From an uncultured Bacilli bacterium (GTDB lineage Bacteria; Bacillota_I; Bacilli_A; RF39; UBA660), in NCBI GenBank assembly GCA_948629335.1, contig CAPHZB010000020.1, positions 1 to 22,366 on the forward strand: 22,366 bases of DNA, given 5' to 3'. Shown here piece by piece: positions 1 to 6,959 of the stretch (position 1 is its first letter; the number at the start of each line of letters is the position of its first letter). The notes under the pieces are model-generated. The model was not told the DNA's origin. It made no database searches and was given only the letters and a program-made list of their open reading frames with translations. Made by a program: the position numbers and the translations under genes.

Positions 1-1
1 A

Positions 2-175
2 GCAGAGTTAGAAAGAGAGTCTGTTTTAGAAGAAGCAGTAGAAAAAGCGGAAGCAAAAGGAAGAGGAGAAAAACAACTTGAGATTGCAAGGAAAATGCTA
101 GAGGAAAAAATAGATAAGAATACGATTGCTAGAATAACGGCTTTATCTTTAGATGAAATAGAAAAACTGGGATAG
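2..175 (+). CDS. Rpn family PD-(D/E)XK nuclease/putative transposase, C-terminal fragment
   Basis: This is the 3' end of a gene that begins before the window; the last 57 codons are visible and end in TAG. The tail is a charged Glu/Lys/Gly-rich helix (EKAEAKGRGEK) followed by QLEIARKMLEEKIDKNTIAR and LSLDEIEKLG. That arrangement is characteristic of the C-terminus of Rpn/PDDEXK_2 recombination-promoting nucleases, in which a repetitive linker precedes a small helix-turn-helix-like 'miLeeGls.e.Ia..tgLs.eeI..L' segment. The catalytic domain lies outside the window, so intactness cannot be judged. The stop codon lies inside the terminator hairpin. The family call rests only on the C-terminal signature. 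Confidence 0.72.
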   Translation, partial: AELERESVLEEAVEKAEAKGRGEKQLEIARKMLEEKIDKNTIARITALSLDEIEKLG

Positions 176-196
176 TTATAACTATCTTTTTCTTTT
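171..196 (+). terminator. Rho-independent terminator after the Rpn fragment
   Basis: A perfect 16-nt palindrome GATAGTTATAACTATC (171-186) overlaps the stop codon and runs into a T-rich tract. This ends the upstream transcription unit. Confidence 0.75.
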
Positions 197-459
197 AACC
201 TTCGTATTGATAAATTATTTCTTTACTTACTTTGTTGAATTCACTCTTCAATTATAGTAGTATTTCAAGAATTTAGAAATTATTCATAAGTTTTTTTTAG
301 AATGTTTAAATTGTGTAAAAGATAGATATAAAAGAGGTTTAAGAGTAATTCGTAAACATATTTCAAATAAGTTGTATGGGCTTTTTCTGAAATTTTATGC
401 TATTTCCTTCTAAATGAGATTACGTTTTCTGAAAAAATGTAAAGAACGTGCCTAAATTA
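197..459. other. Intergenic region without a recognisable gene
   Basis: The roughly 370 bp between the Rpn fragment and the first pilin-like gene are A/T-rich. Apart from the terminator at their left end and the promoter at their right end, I see no open frame with a ribosome binding site, no tRNA, no obvious repeat and no strong hairpin. A small RNA or a decayed gene remnant cannot be excluded. Confidence 0.5.
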
Positions 460-488
460 TTGACAAATCAAATGGAATAAAGTATTAT
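460..488 (+). promoter_or_regulatory. Sigma-A-type promoter of the first VirB2-like gene
   Basis: A perfect -35 box TTGACA (460-465) is followed by a 17-nt spacer and TATTAT (483-488). An overlapping TATAAT at 486-491 would give a 20-nt spacer. Transcription would start near 495, about 35 nt upstream of the GGAGGG ribosome binding site at 531-536. This is the best-matching promoter of the T4SS region. Confidence 0.75.
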
Positions 489-543
489 AATCATAGAGTA
501 TTTAATTATTTATATTATTTACAAATTTTAGGAGGGTGTTAAT

Positions 544-897
544 ATGTTTATATTAGAGGCTGCAAAATGCTCAATTGATATTGATCCAATTGTCCCAGCA
601 TTTACAAGTATGTTAGTGGATGCTGTAAAGATAATTGTTCCACTTCTTTTAGTTGTTTATGGAATGATTGATTTGGCAAAGGCAGTTATGAGTAATGATG
701 AGAAAACGATGAAGGAAGCACAAGGAAAGTTGATAAAGCGTTTTGTGTATGCAGTTGTTATTTTCTTTGTCGTAGCACTTGTTCAACTTGTATTTGGTAT
801 GTTGGCAGATGCATCAGGAGGGGATATTGAAAAAGAGAGTATGATATCTTGTATTGATTGCTTCATGACTGGTGATAATTGTGCTAGAGATAAATAG
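544..897 (+). CDS. VirB2/TrbC-like pilin subunit candidate (two-helix membrane protein)
   Basis: A 117-residue protein with two hydrophobic helices (about residues 25-45 and 66-88). A charged loop carrying SNDEKTMKEAQGKLIKR separates them, the topology of VirB2/TrbC pilin precursors. There is no long cleavable signal peptide; the N-terminus is short and mostly polar. The C-terminus carries three cysteines in CIDCFMTGDNC. The same two-helix module, with the motif DEKxMKEsQGrf.kR, recurs in the proteins at 2232 and 3121. The start is supported by GGAGGG eight bases upstream. Its own promoter and terminator make it monocistronic, which would allow the high expression expected of a structural subunit. 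The VirB2 role is inferred from topology, paralogy and the adjacent T4SS operon, not from a strict family signature. Confidence 0.65.
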   Translation: MFILEAAKCSIDIDPIVPAFTSMLVDAVKIIVPLLLVVYGMIDLAKAVMSNDEKTMKEAQGKLIKRFVYAVVIFFVVALVQLVFGMLADASGGDIEKESMISCIDCFMTGDNCARDK

Positions 898-926
898 AAA
901 AGACGCGTAAATTAGTGTCTTTTTTA
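898..926 (+). terminator. Rho-independent terminator
   Basis: A nine-pair stem, AAAAGACGC (898-906) with GTGTCTTTT (915-923), contains one G-U pair and encloses an 8-nt loop. A T run follows. It starts directly after the stop codon of the first VirB2-like gene. Confidence 0.8.
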
Positions 927-1018
927 GTGATTTTTGCCTCATTTTAATTATTGCTACTAATTGTAATCTAGGATAGAACAAAAATTTTGTATTTTATTCA
1001 TTTGTATGCCTATAATAT

Positions 1019-1047
1019 TTGTAAAATTACTAAGTTTATGTTAAACT
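1019..1047 (+). promoter_or_regulatory. Weak extended -10 promoter candidate
   Basis: TTGTAA (1019-1024) is followed by a 17-nt spacer and TAAACT (1042-1047), with an upstream TG giving a TGn-type extended -10. The 5' untranslated region would be only about 10-15 nt. The -10 matches consensus at just four of six bases, so this is tentative. It is needed because a terminator separates this gene from the one before. Confidence 0.35.
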
Positions 1048-1068
1048 ATGATTAGTTGGGGTGATATG

Positions 1069-2169
1069 ATGAAAACATTATTTAAAATGTTCCGAACGAT
1101 GGGAAAAGGACAAAAGAGATTATTAAAAATAGTAGGAGCCTTCTTTTTATTATGCATAGTAGTAGTGATTGTTTTAGGGGTTATGAATAATCGTACGCAT
1201 TCTTATGCATCGATGGAATCTAAACTGCTTGCAGCAGCAAAGGATTATTATAACGATAATAAAGATACACTTCCTGTGCAAGAAAGTGGTAAGGTATCCG
1301 TTAATTCAGAGAAACTTATAGAATTAAAATATATGAAAGAGTTTAGTAAATATAATAAAAATGCTGAGGATTGTATAGGGAATGTGACAGTTATGAATAA
1401 TGCGGGTCAATATTTATATGTGCCATCATTGAAATGTGCCAATTATAAGACTCTTACTTTATATGATAAGATTTTAGAAGAACAGACTGTTACAGAAGGC
1501 GATGGAATTTATGAGATGTATGGAGATTATATTTTCCGTGGGGAATATCCAAACAATTATGTAAAATTTGCGAATCAATTGTGGAGAATTATGCGACTTA
1601 CAAGTAAGAAAGAAATTCGACTAATACAAGTGAAAACAAATGTAAATGGGACATGGGATAATCGATATAATATTCAGACTAAGACGAATAGTGGAATAAC
1701 AGATTATGAAATTAGTCGTATAAATGCGAAACTAAATCAATTATATGAAGAAACTTTTTCAGAAAAGGATAAAATGTATATTATAAGTCAAAATCTTTGT
1801 ATTGGAACACGCAAAGAGAAAGAAACAAGAAATGATGGTAGTATAGAGTGTTCTACTTTGACAAAGAAGAAATATCCTGTAGGAGCAATTCAAGCGAATG
1901 AGTATATGATTCCTTCTCTAGATTTTAATTGTAGATTTCAAACAGATTCATCTTGTACAAATTATAATTATATGACCAAGTTTGATAAGGCTTTTTGGAG
2001 TATAACTACATCAAACCTTAACAATTATCAAGCATATTATATTAATGATGGTGTAGAAAGAACAGATGCCTCTAGAACGAAGTATTATCAAATGGTGATT
2101 CACCTCAATGGAGAAATTGCATTCAAAGGCGGAAAGGGTACAGAAGAAGAACCATATGAGATTTATTAA
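1069..2169 (+). CDS. Membrane-anchored extracellular protein, pseudopilin-like N-terminus
   Basis: A 366-residue type II membrane protein. A basic cytoplasmic head (MKTLFKMFRTMGKGQKRLLK) is followed by one helix at about 21-40 and an extracellular remainder. After the helix, MESKLLAAAKDYYNDNKDTL then SGKVSVNSEKLIELKYMKEF resembles the stretch after the N-terminal helix in Gram-positive pseudopilin-like proteins. There is no prepilin peptidase site. Further on, PNNYVKFANQLWRIMRL resembles a 'NNYv.Fn.elWRIi' module common in surface proteins of gut Bacillota. The C-terminus GGKGTEEEPYEIY is also typical of such proteins. An in-frame ATG at 1048 exists, but GGGGTGAT (1058-1065) lies just before the ATGs at 1066 and 1069, so one of those is the likely start. 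The function is unknown; a surface or adhesin part of the neighbouring T4SS is possible. Confidence 0.7.
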   Translation: MKTLFKMFRTMGKGQKRLLKIVGAFFLLCIVVVIVLGVMNNRTHSYASMESKLLAAAKDYYNDNKDTLPVQESGKVSVNSEKLIELKYMKEFSKYNKNAEDCIGNVTVMNNAGQYLYVPSLKCANYKTLTLYDKILEEQTVTEGDGIYEMYGDYIFRGEYPNNYVKFANQLWRIMRLTSKKEIRLIQVKTNVNGTWDNRYNIQTKTNSGITDYEISRINAKLNQLYEETFSEKDKMYIISQNLCIGTRKEKETRNDGSIECSTLTKKKYPVGAIQANEYMIPSLDFNCRFQTDSSCTNYNYMTKFDKAFWSITTSNLNNYQAYYINDGVERTDASRTKYYQMVIHLNGEIAFKGGKGTEEEPYEIY

Positions 2170-2198
2170 AAAAGTAATATACAATATTACTTTTTTTT
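2168..2198 (+). terminator. Terminator hairpin (cassette copy 1)
   Basis: A run of A followed by GTAATAT (2174-2180), loop ACA and ATATTAC (2184-2190) is followed by eight T. The stem is about 13 pairs, almost all A-T. It begins inside the TAA stop codon. The same element recurs at 3062-3090. Confidence 0.75.
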
Positions 2199-2206
2199 GT
2201 TATAAT
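2178..2206 (+). promoter_or_regulatory. Promoter overlapping terminator hairpin (cassette copy 1)
   Basis: TGTTATAAT (2198-2206) is a perfect extended -10. Exactly 17 nt upstream of TATAAT lies TATACA (2178-2183), a four-of-six -35 match inside the arm and loop of the terminator. The T8 tract is therefore in the promoter spacer. Transcription would start near 2213, just before the GAAGGTGA ribosome binding site at 2220-2227. Confidence 0.65.
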
Positions 2207-2231
2207 AGATATAAGTTATGAAGGTGAATAT

Positions 2232-2957
2232 ATGCAAAAAAAGACAACAAAAATGTTTTTCCTTATTTTATTTCTTTTCCTATTTATAGGAAATGTAGAG
2301 GCTAAAAATTATGAAGATAGTAGGGAGTATAGAAGTGGTTCATCACAATTGAATCAATTGATTTATGATTCTTCAGTTACGCTTACAGTTTCAGCAAAGA
2401 AGGTTGCTTTTAAGGACAGTGACAGCAAGACAAATCAAGGGGCAAAAGGTTGTGATATTTTAGGTGGCGTTGATAGTGAAACCGTGCAGATTCTTTCTAC
2501 AGTAGTTAAAATAGTGCGTCTTGGAGTTCCTATTTTAATTATAATATTGGGAGTTATTGATTTTATGAAAATTTTATTTTCAGGGGAAGAGAAAGTTTTT
2601 AAGGAATCATTTAACCGTTTTATAAAGCGTTTAGGAATTGGAGTAATTATTATTTTTTTACCTTATATTTTGCAGTTTTTAGTTGCTCTATCCGGCGTAG
2701 AATCACAATATGGGATTGATAACTTCTTTTGTGGAATTATTGATGCGAGTGGAGCAGGAACATCAAGGAAGCCTGCGAGTTCTTATAAAAATTCAGATGG
2801 TTGTGATAATGCTGGCTATATATGGAATAGTGTAAAAAGCGTTTGTGTAAATGGAAATGGAAATACAATTAGTGCATCTGACTGTAAAGATAGTGGTTAT
2901 AAGGTTGTTTCTGATGGAAACGTTCCAGGTGGTTTTAGATGTGTGCAATCAAAATAA
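2232..2957 (+). CDS. Secreted VirB2-like membrane protein with Cys-rich tail
   Basis: A 241-residue protein. Residues 1-24 are a signal peptide ending in VEA. A short polar segment follows, then two helices (about 93-113 and 132-153) separated by SGEEKVFKESFNRFIKR. This module is clearly related to those in the proteins at 544 and 3121. After the second helix come about 85 residues rich in Gly, Ser and Asn with four late cysteines (191, 205, 218, 237) that could form disulfides outside the cell. The start is set by GAAGGTGA upstream of the ATG. The gene is flanked by two copies of the hairpin/promoter cassette and so forms its own unit. It is a candidate alternative or accessory pilin-like subunit; the exact role is unknown. 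Confidence 0.65.
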   Translation: MQKKTTKMFFLILFLFLFIGNVEAKNYEDSREYRSGSSQLNQLIYDSSVTLTVSAKKVAFKDSDSKTNQGAKGCDILGGVDSETVQILSTVVKIVRLGVPILIIILGVIDFMKILFSGEEKVFKESFNRFIKRLGIGVIIIFLPYILQFLVALSGVESQYGIDNFFCGIIDASGAGTSRKPASSYKNSDGCDNAGYIWNSVKSVCVNGNGNTISASDCKDSGYKVVSDGNVPGGFRCVQSK

Positions 2958-3061
2958 AAGGTTTAGTGAATCGATAAAAAGAGAATAATATTTATTAAAA
3001 ATTATATAGGAATTTGTTAGAAAGATATCCTCTTTATTAGGATTTATTTGTAATAAAAATG

Positions 3062-3090
3062 AAAAGTAATATACAATGTTACTTTTTTTT
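3062..3090 (+). terminator. Terminator hairpin (cassette copy 2)
   Basis: A near-identical copy of the hairpin at 2168. The A run and GTAATAT (3066-3072), loop ACA, and ATGTTAC (3076-3082) are followed by eight T. The single base change in the stem gives a U-G pair, so the fold is kept. It lies about 105 nt after the stop of the upstream gene. Confidence 0.7.
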
Positions 3091-3098
3091 GATATAAT
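3070..3098 (+). promoter_or_regulatory. Promoter overlapping terminator hairpin (cassette copy 2)
   Basis: TGATATAAT (3090-3098) is an extended -10, with TATACA (3070-3075) 17 nt upstream, exactly as in copy 1. An in-frame ATG at 3076 falls inside this promoter, so translation must begin downstream at 3121. Confidence 0.65.
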
Positions 3099-3120
3099 TT
3101 ATTTAAGTAAAGGTGATTTT

Positions 3121-4431
3121 ATGAGAAAAAAATATGTGAGAAATTTATTGTTAATGGTTACTATTTTTTGTTTTTCTCCTCTTTTAGTAAAGGCAGAAAA
3201 TTTAGAGTGTGAGTACCATTACTACTATAACGGAAATGGTTTAAATCAGGGAGATGCTGCTGCAGATTTTTATGCGAATTGTACTTTTACATTTAATAGT
3301 AAAAATGAGATATCGAAACATAGTTGTAAAATGAATTATTATGTAAAAGGAAAAGAAAAAACAAAGAAAAAAACACTTGATAATTTTAATACTAAGAATT
3401 TTGGCAAAGATTATTCTTATTTTTATACAAGTGATGGAAAAAGTGTTAAAGAAATGGTTGAGAAAACCAAAACATGTCCTTCGTACACTGTAGGATTTTA
3501 CCAAATAAAAACAGGTGCATTTAATAGTAATCAATCTAACATTCTTATTTATGGGGCAGAAACGCAGCAAAGGGCCAAGGAAATTACACAGGAATTGATT
3601 AGTTCCTTAAAAAATACACAGGTTTTTATGCTTAAAAATACAGCAATTGGCGCTACAGATGATGAGCAGAAAAAAGCATATCAAGAAATAGAAGAAGCAA
3701 TTGCTAGTATTGAAAAAACACTAACCGAAACTTCATTTGATTTTAGAACTTGCTCTGATCCAGATGATGTAATTACAAAATATTCAAAATGTGAAACTTT
3801 AATTAATAATATGGAAACAGCACTTAATACCATTGAAAAAAAATTAAATGGTTATATTATGAATAATATTGTTGATAAAAATGATGAACGAGTAAAAAAA
3901 TTACAAAAATTGATTGATCAATATAAAAAATATATAAGGGCGATTAAGCAAAACATGGACGCTTTAGACTGTGAAACAAAAAAACAGTTGGGATTAGTAA
4001 AAAGTTGTGAATCTACACCAACCGATGTTGTTAATCCATCTGATACATTTGAATACGAGTCATCAGAAAAAAAATGTGTTTCATGTGGGGATGGGGCACT
4101 TAAAGATATACCTATGCAACTTCCAATGTTTGTTCGAAATTTGATTTTTGCTTTGCAATTGTTAGTGCCGATTCTTTTAATTGCATTGGGAGTTTATGAT
4201 TTTATAAGAGCAGTTATTTCTAGTGATGAAAAGGCTATGAAAGAATCACAAGGCCGTTTTATGCGAAGAATTATTGCTGGAGTTGTTATCTTCTTTGTAA
4301 TTGCTTTAGTTAAATTTGTATTTGGTATGATTCCAGGTAATGTAAATACATTAGGTTGTGTACCATGTTTTATATCAGACGGAGATAGTTGTGGAGAGCC
4401 ATATGATTGTGATTATGCACAACAAGAATAA
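3121..4431 (+). CDS. Secreted protein with C-terminal VirB2-like two-helix domain
   Basis: A 436-residue protein. A signal peptide (1-25, ending LLVKA) leads into a Cys-containing, Tyr-rich extracellular part. A Lys/Glu-rich, helical and probably coiled-coil region follows at about 150-290. A CVSC pair at about 319-322 precedes the membrane module: helices at about 343-362 and 385-404 enclose SSDEKAMKESQGRFMRR. The end carries CVPCFISDGDSC, which parallels CIDCFMTGDNC in the 117-residue protein. An upstream in-frame ATG at 3076 is rejected because it lies in the promoter hairpin, whereas AAAGGTGA (3109-3116) precedes 3121. The C-terminal module is the closest match to the bare VirB2-like protein. 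A pilin-like domain carrying a roughly 320-residue secreted head is unusual. The head matches no family I recognise. Confidence 0.65.
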   Translation: MRKKYVRNLLLMVTIFCFSPLLVKAENLECEYHYYYNGNGLNQGDAAADFYANCTFTFNSKNEISKHSCKMNYYVKGKEKTKKKTLDNFNTKNFGKDYSYFYTSDGKSVKEMVEKTKTCPSYTVGFYQIKTGAFNSNQSNILIYGAETQQRAKEITQELISSLKNTQVFMLKNTAIGATDDEQKKAYQEIEEAIASIEKTLTETSFDFRTCSDPDDVITKYSKCETLINNMETALNTIEKKLNGYIMNNIVDKNDERVKKLQKLIDQYKKYIRAIKQNMDALDCETKKQLGLVKSCESTPTDVVNPSDTFEYESSEKKCVSCGDGALKDIPMQLPMFVRNLIFALQLLVPILLIALGVYDFIRAVISSDEKAMKESQGRFMRRIIAGVVIFFVIALVKFVFGMIPGNVNTLGCVPCFISDGDSCGEPYDCDYAQQE

Positions 4432-4496
4432 GAATTCTATATTAAAAGGAGTAATCTTACTGTAATAAAACTTTTAAAGGTAGCTTATTATATGTA

Positions 4497-4533
4497 AATT
4501 AATTTCTTTTTTGCATAAAAAGAAAAATTAATT
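4497..4533 (+). terminator. Hairpin, probable terminator of the upstream gene
   Basis: AATTAATTTCTTTTTT (4497-4512), loop GCAT, then AAAAAGAAAAATTAATT (4517-4533) form a long A/T stem with a two-base bulge. It lies about 65 nt downstream of the stop at 4431. Confidence 0.5.
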
Positions 4534-4536
4534 AAT

Positions 4537-4573
4537 AAAAAAATAATAATTTTCTAGGTTATTGTTTTTTTTT
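4537..4573 (+). terminator. Second hairpin with T9 tract before the T4SS operon
   Basis: AAAAAAATAATAA-type sequence (about 4537-4549) pairs with TTATTGTTTTTTT (4559-4571), including one T-G pair, around a 9-nt loop. It ends in a T9 tract that runs straight into the operon promoter. It may insulate the operon from the pilin-like genes. Confidence 0.5.
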
Positions 4574-4574
4574 A

Positions 4575-4583
4575 TGTTATAAT
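4575..4583 (+). promoter_or_regulatory. Extended -10 promoter of the T4SS operon
   Basis: TGTTATAAT is a perfect extended -10 just after a T9 tract. I see no good -35 box at 16-18 nt. Transcription would start near 4590, giving a leader of about 30 nt before the AGGAGG ribosome binding site (4609-4614). No terminator is visible between here and 15444, so this promoter probably drives all eight genes. Confidence 0.6.
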
Positions 4584-4622
4584 GTATGTGAGTGATTAGT
4601 GGCTGATGAGGAGGTCTTTTAG

Positions 4623-6614
4623 ATGGAACAAACTTTTGGTATGAATATTATTCGATCTTTCTTCGCAACTTTGGATAGGGCAGTTTATGGATTTGTTTCT
4701 AGTCTATATGAACTGATTACTGAACTTGCAAATGCTACTATTATTGGACAAGGGGCTATTGAAGACTTATATACAAGAATTTATACACTTCTAGGCATTT
4801 TTATGCTATTTAAAATTACATTCTCATTTATCAATTATATTATTAATCCAGATAGTTTTACAGATAAAGCAAAAGGAGTACAAAATTTAGTTCGTAATAT
4901 TATTTTAGTACTCATCTTAATTATTATTACCCCCTATCTTTTTTATCAATTGAATCGAATACAAAGAGCAATTTTAAATGATGAGATTATTCCTAAATTT
5001 ATTATGGGAATTAGTACCGATGAAACTCAAGGACGTTTAAAAAACCAGTTTCAAATGTCAGATGAATGTGGTTCTAAATTTGCAACAGCTGCATCGGATG
5101 GGGATTTTATAGCTCTATCTGTTTTAAAACCATTTTATCAGTTAGAAACATCAACTTCAGATATACCTAATGGGTATTGTGCAACAGGAATAGTAAAACC
5201 TAGTACGTACTTGAAAAAAGATATTTTTAATAAAGATCGACTTATGGAAGATACTTATTTAGTAGATTATAAATTTTTCTTATCTACTGTTGTTGGAATT
5301 GTAGTAGTGTTAATATTTGTGTCTTTCTGTTTTGATATAGCAGTTCGATCAGTTAAAATGGCATTTTTAGAAATGATTGCACCAGTTCCTATCATGTCGT
5401 TTATTGATCCTGCATCAGGGAAAAATGGACTTTTAGCAAAATATGCAAAACAAGTGGGTGCAACATGGTCGAGTTTGTTTATTCGATTAATTGCTTTGTT
5501 CTTTGCAATACATATAATTTCTATTATTGATTTTGCTGAAATTACTCAAGGAACAAAACATGGAATTTTATTCCCGTTATTTATTATTTTAGGAGCATTA
5601 ATTTTCGCAAAACAGATTCCAAAATTAATAGAAACGTTGTTCCCATTATTAAAGTTAGGTGGCTTGCAATTAAATCCATTTAAGAGGGTTGCCAATGATG
5701 CATTAGGAGGAAAACAAGTCCTTGGTGCCGCAGCTGGGGCTGCAGGAATTGGAATAGGAGCAGCCGCTTTCGCAGGTAATAAATTATGGAATTTGAAAAA
5801 TTTTAATAAAAACCGATTAGTTAAGGCAGAAAATGAATTAGAAGAAGCGCGAAAAGTAGAGAAAGATCGACTTGATCGAGGGTTAGATACTACTTTAGCG
5901 AGTAGAAGAGTATGGGATGCCATGGAGCGAGTTTCACAAGCACAAGCAAGATATAATAGGCAAGAAGCATTTGTAGGGGATATGCGATTAAAAATTGATA
6001 AAGCTAAAGATAAATTAGGTTTGGCAATCGATGATAGTACAACAGATTCAATTCGAAAAGCTATGCATGGTGCTGGTGAAGTAGCAAAAGCCACTACAAA
6101 AGGAGTTGCTGATGCAATTAATAGTGCTACTGCAGCGGCAAAAGAAGGATATAAACAAGGAAGTAATGTAAAGTTTCATCCATTAGATATAGGTACGAAA
6201 GCATCAAAAGAGCGTGATTATAGAGCAGAATATGGTTTGGATGATCGAATTTTGGATCGTGCCACTGATTTCTTTGGAGTAAAAAATGAATCTGGAACAA
6301 CTAGTGAAGTTAAAGCAGCAATTAAAGAACAAGAGGAAATATTAACAAGAATTAATAGAAACATTCAAATGATGAATAGATCATTCTCAGATTTAACAAC
6401 AAGAATGGGACCATCTGAATTTGCTAGAGCAGTCAAGATGAATGCTGATGGTAGTTATGCGATTAAGACTGGTTATGCAGGACCATACCTCAATGATTTA
6501 AAATCAATTATCTCTCAAATGAATACACTTGAATCACAACGTCTAGCTGCTACAAAAGAATTAAAGAAACAAGAAAAAATTAGAGATAGTAAACCAGGAG
6601 CATCTGCTAAATAA
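4623..6614 (+). CDS. VirB6/TrbL-like polytopic T4SS channel protein
   Basis: A 663-residue integral membrane protein. Hydrophobic segments lie at about 52-74, 91-111, 216-240, 284-303 and 313-330. A loop of about 100 residues containing two cysteines (149, 186) lies between the second and third helices. The helices are followed by a Gly/Ala-rich segment (about 367-385, with GAAAGAAGIGIGAAAFAG). About 275 mostly helical, charged residues follow, with coiled-coil stretches near 400-460 and 560-660. Position before prgI and virB4, the multi-helix topology and the large soluble C-terminus fit VirB6/TrbL-like proteins of Gram-positive conjugation systems. AGGAGG eight bases upstream supports the start. 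The family is assigned by topology and context because VirB6 proteins share little sequence. Confidence 0.65.
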   Translation: MEQTFGMNIIRSFFATLDRAVYGFVSSLYELITELANATIIGQGAIEDLYTRIYTLLGIFMLFKITFSFINYIINPDSFTDKAKGVQNLVRNIILVLILIIITPYLFYQLNRIQRAILNDEIIPKFIMGISTDETQGRLKNQFQMSDECGSKFATAASDGDFIALSVLKPFYQLETSTSDIPNGYCATGIVKPSTYLKKDIFNKDRLMEDTYLVDYKFFLSTVVGIVVVLIFVSFCFDIAVRSVKMAFLEMIAPVPIMSFIDPASGKNGLLAKYAKQVGATWSSLFIRLIALFFAIHIISIIDFAEITQGTKHGILFPLFIILGALIFAKQIPKLIETLFPLLKLGGLQLNPFKRVANDALGGKQVLGAAAGAAGIGIGAAAFAGNKLWNLKNFNKNRLVKAENELEEARKVEKDRLDRGLDTTLASRRVWDAMERVSQAQARYNRQEAFVGDMRLKIDKAKDKLGLAIDDSTTDSIRKAMHGAGEVAKATTKGVADAINSATAAAKEGYKQGSNVKFHPLDIGTKASKERDYRAEYGLDDRILDRATDFFGVKNESGTTSEVKAAIKEQEEILTRINRNIQMMNRSFSDLTTRMGPSEFARAVKMNADGSYAIKTGYAGPYLNDLKSIISQMNTLESQRLAATKELKKQEKIRDSKPGASAK

Positions 6615-6647
6615 AAAAGAGTAAAAGAATAAAAGGATAGTGATAAA

Positions 6648-6959
6648 ATGAATGGAAATTTTTTAATACCAGCCAATTCAAAGAGATCAAGGTTAATTTT
6701 TGGATTATTTTATCCCTTTGATTTAATTTTGTTTGCTTGCGGTGTATTTACAAGTATCATATTAATGCTTGTTTTACCTGTACAACAATTTAAAATGGCC
6801 ATGCTTGCCATATCACCTGGTTGTTTTTGTGGAATGCTTGTTTTTCCACTTCCTAATTACCATAATGTTTTAACTGGGATAATGTCTATATTTAGATTTT
6901 TTACAAATAGAAGAACATTTATATGGAAAGGTTGGTGTGTACGCGATGAATTCAAGTAA
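6648..6959 (+). CDS. PrgI family (VirB3-like) T4SS membrane protein
   Basis: A 103-residue protein with two adjacent helices (about 25-43 and 48-67) and a conserved-looking C-terminal block with YHNVLT, FRFFTNRR and FIWKGWCV. PrgI proteins of Gram-positive and CPR-type T4SS end in just such a 'N.R.y.WKGW' motif. PrgI is the functional counterpart of VirB3, which docks the VirB4 ATPase at the inner membrane. Its order directly before the TraC-like and VirB4 genes is standard. The gene overlaps the next reading frame by 14 nt. Its ribosome binding site is weak (AAGGATAGTGATAAA), which suggests dependence on upstream translation. Confidence 0.85.
   Translation: MNGNFLIPANSKRSRLIFGLFYPFDLILFACGVFTSIILMLVLPVQQFKMAMLAISPGCFCGMLVFPLPNYHNVLTGIMSIFRFFTNRRTFIWKGWCVRDEFK

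Noticed and set aside
3025..3050. ATCCT/AGGAT hairpin as the terminator after the gene at 2232
   Set aside because: The five-pair stem lacks a proper T tract; the hairpin at 3062 is the better terminator.
3076..3120. Longer N-terminus for the 436-residue secreted protein
   Set aside because: The ATG at 3076 lies in the terminator-promoter hairpin, and a good ribosome binding site and signal peptide point to 3121.
5546..6094. Antisense 182-codon open frame opposite the VirB6-like gene
   Set aside because: Its composition mirrors the sense coding sequence, it has no ribosome binding site or recognisable domain, and the sense gene is convincing.
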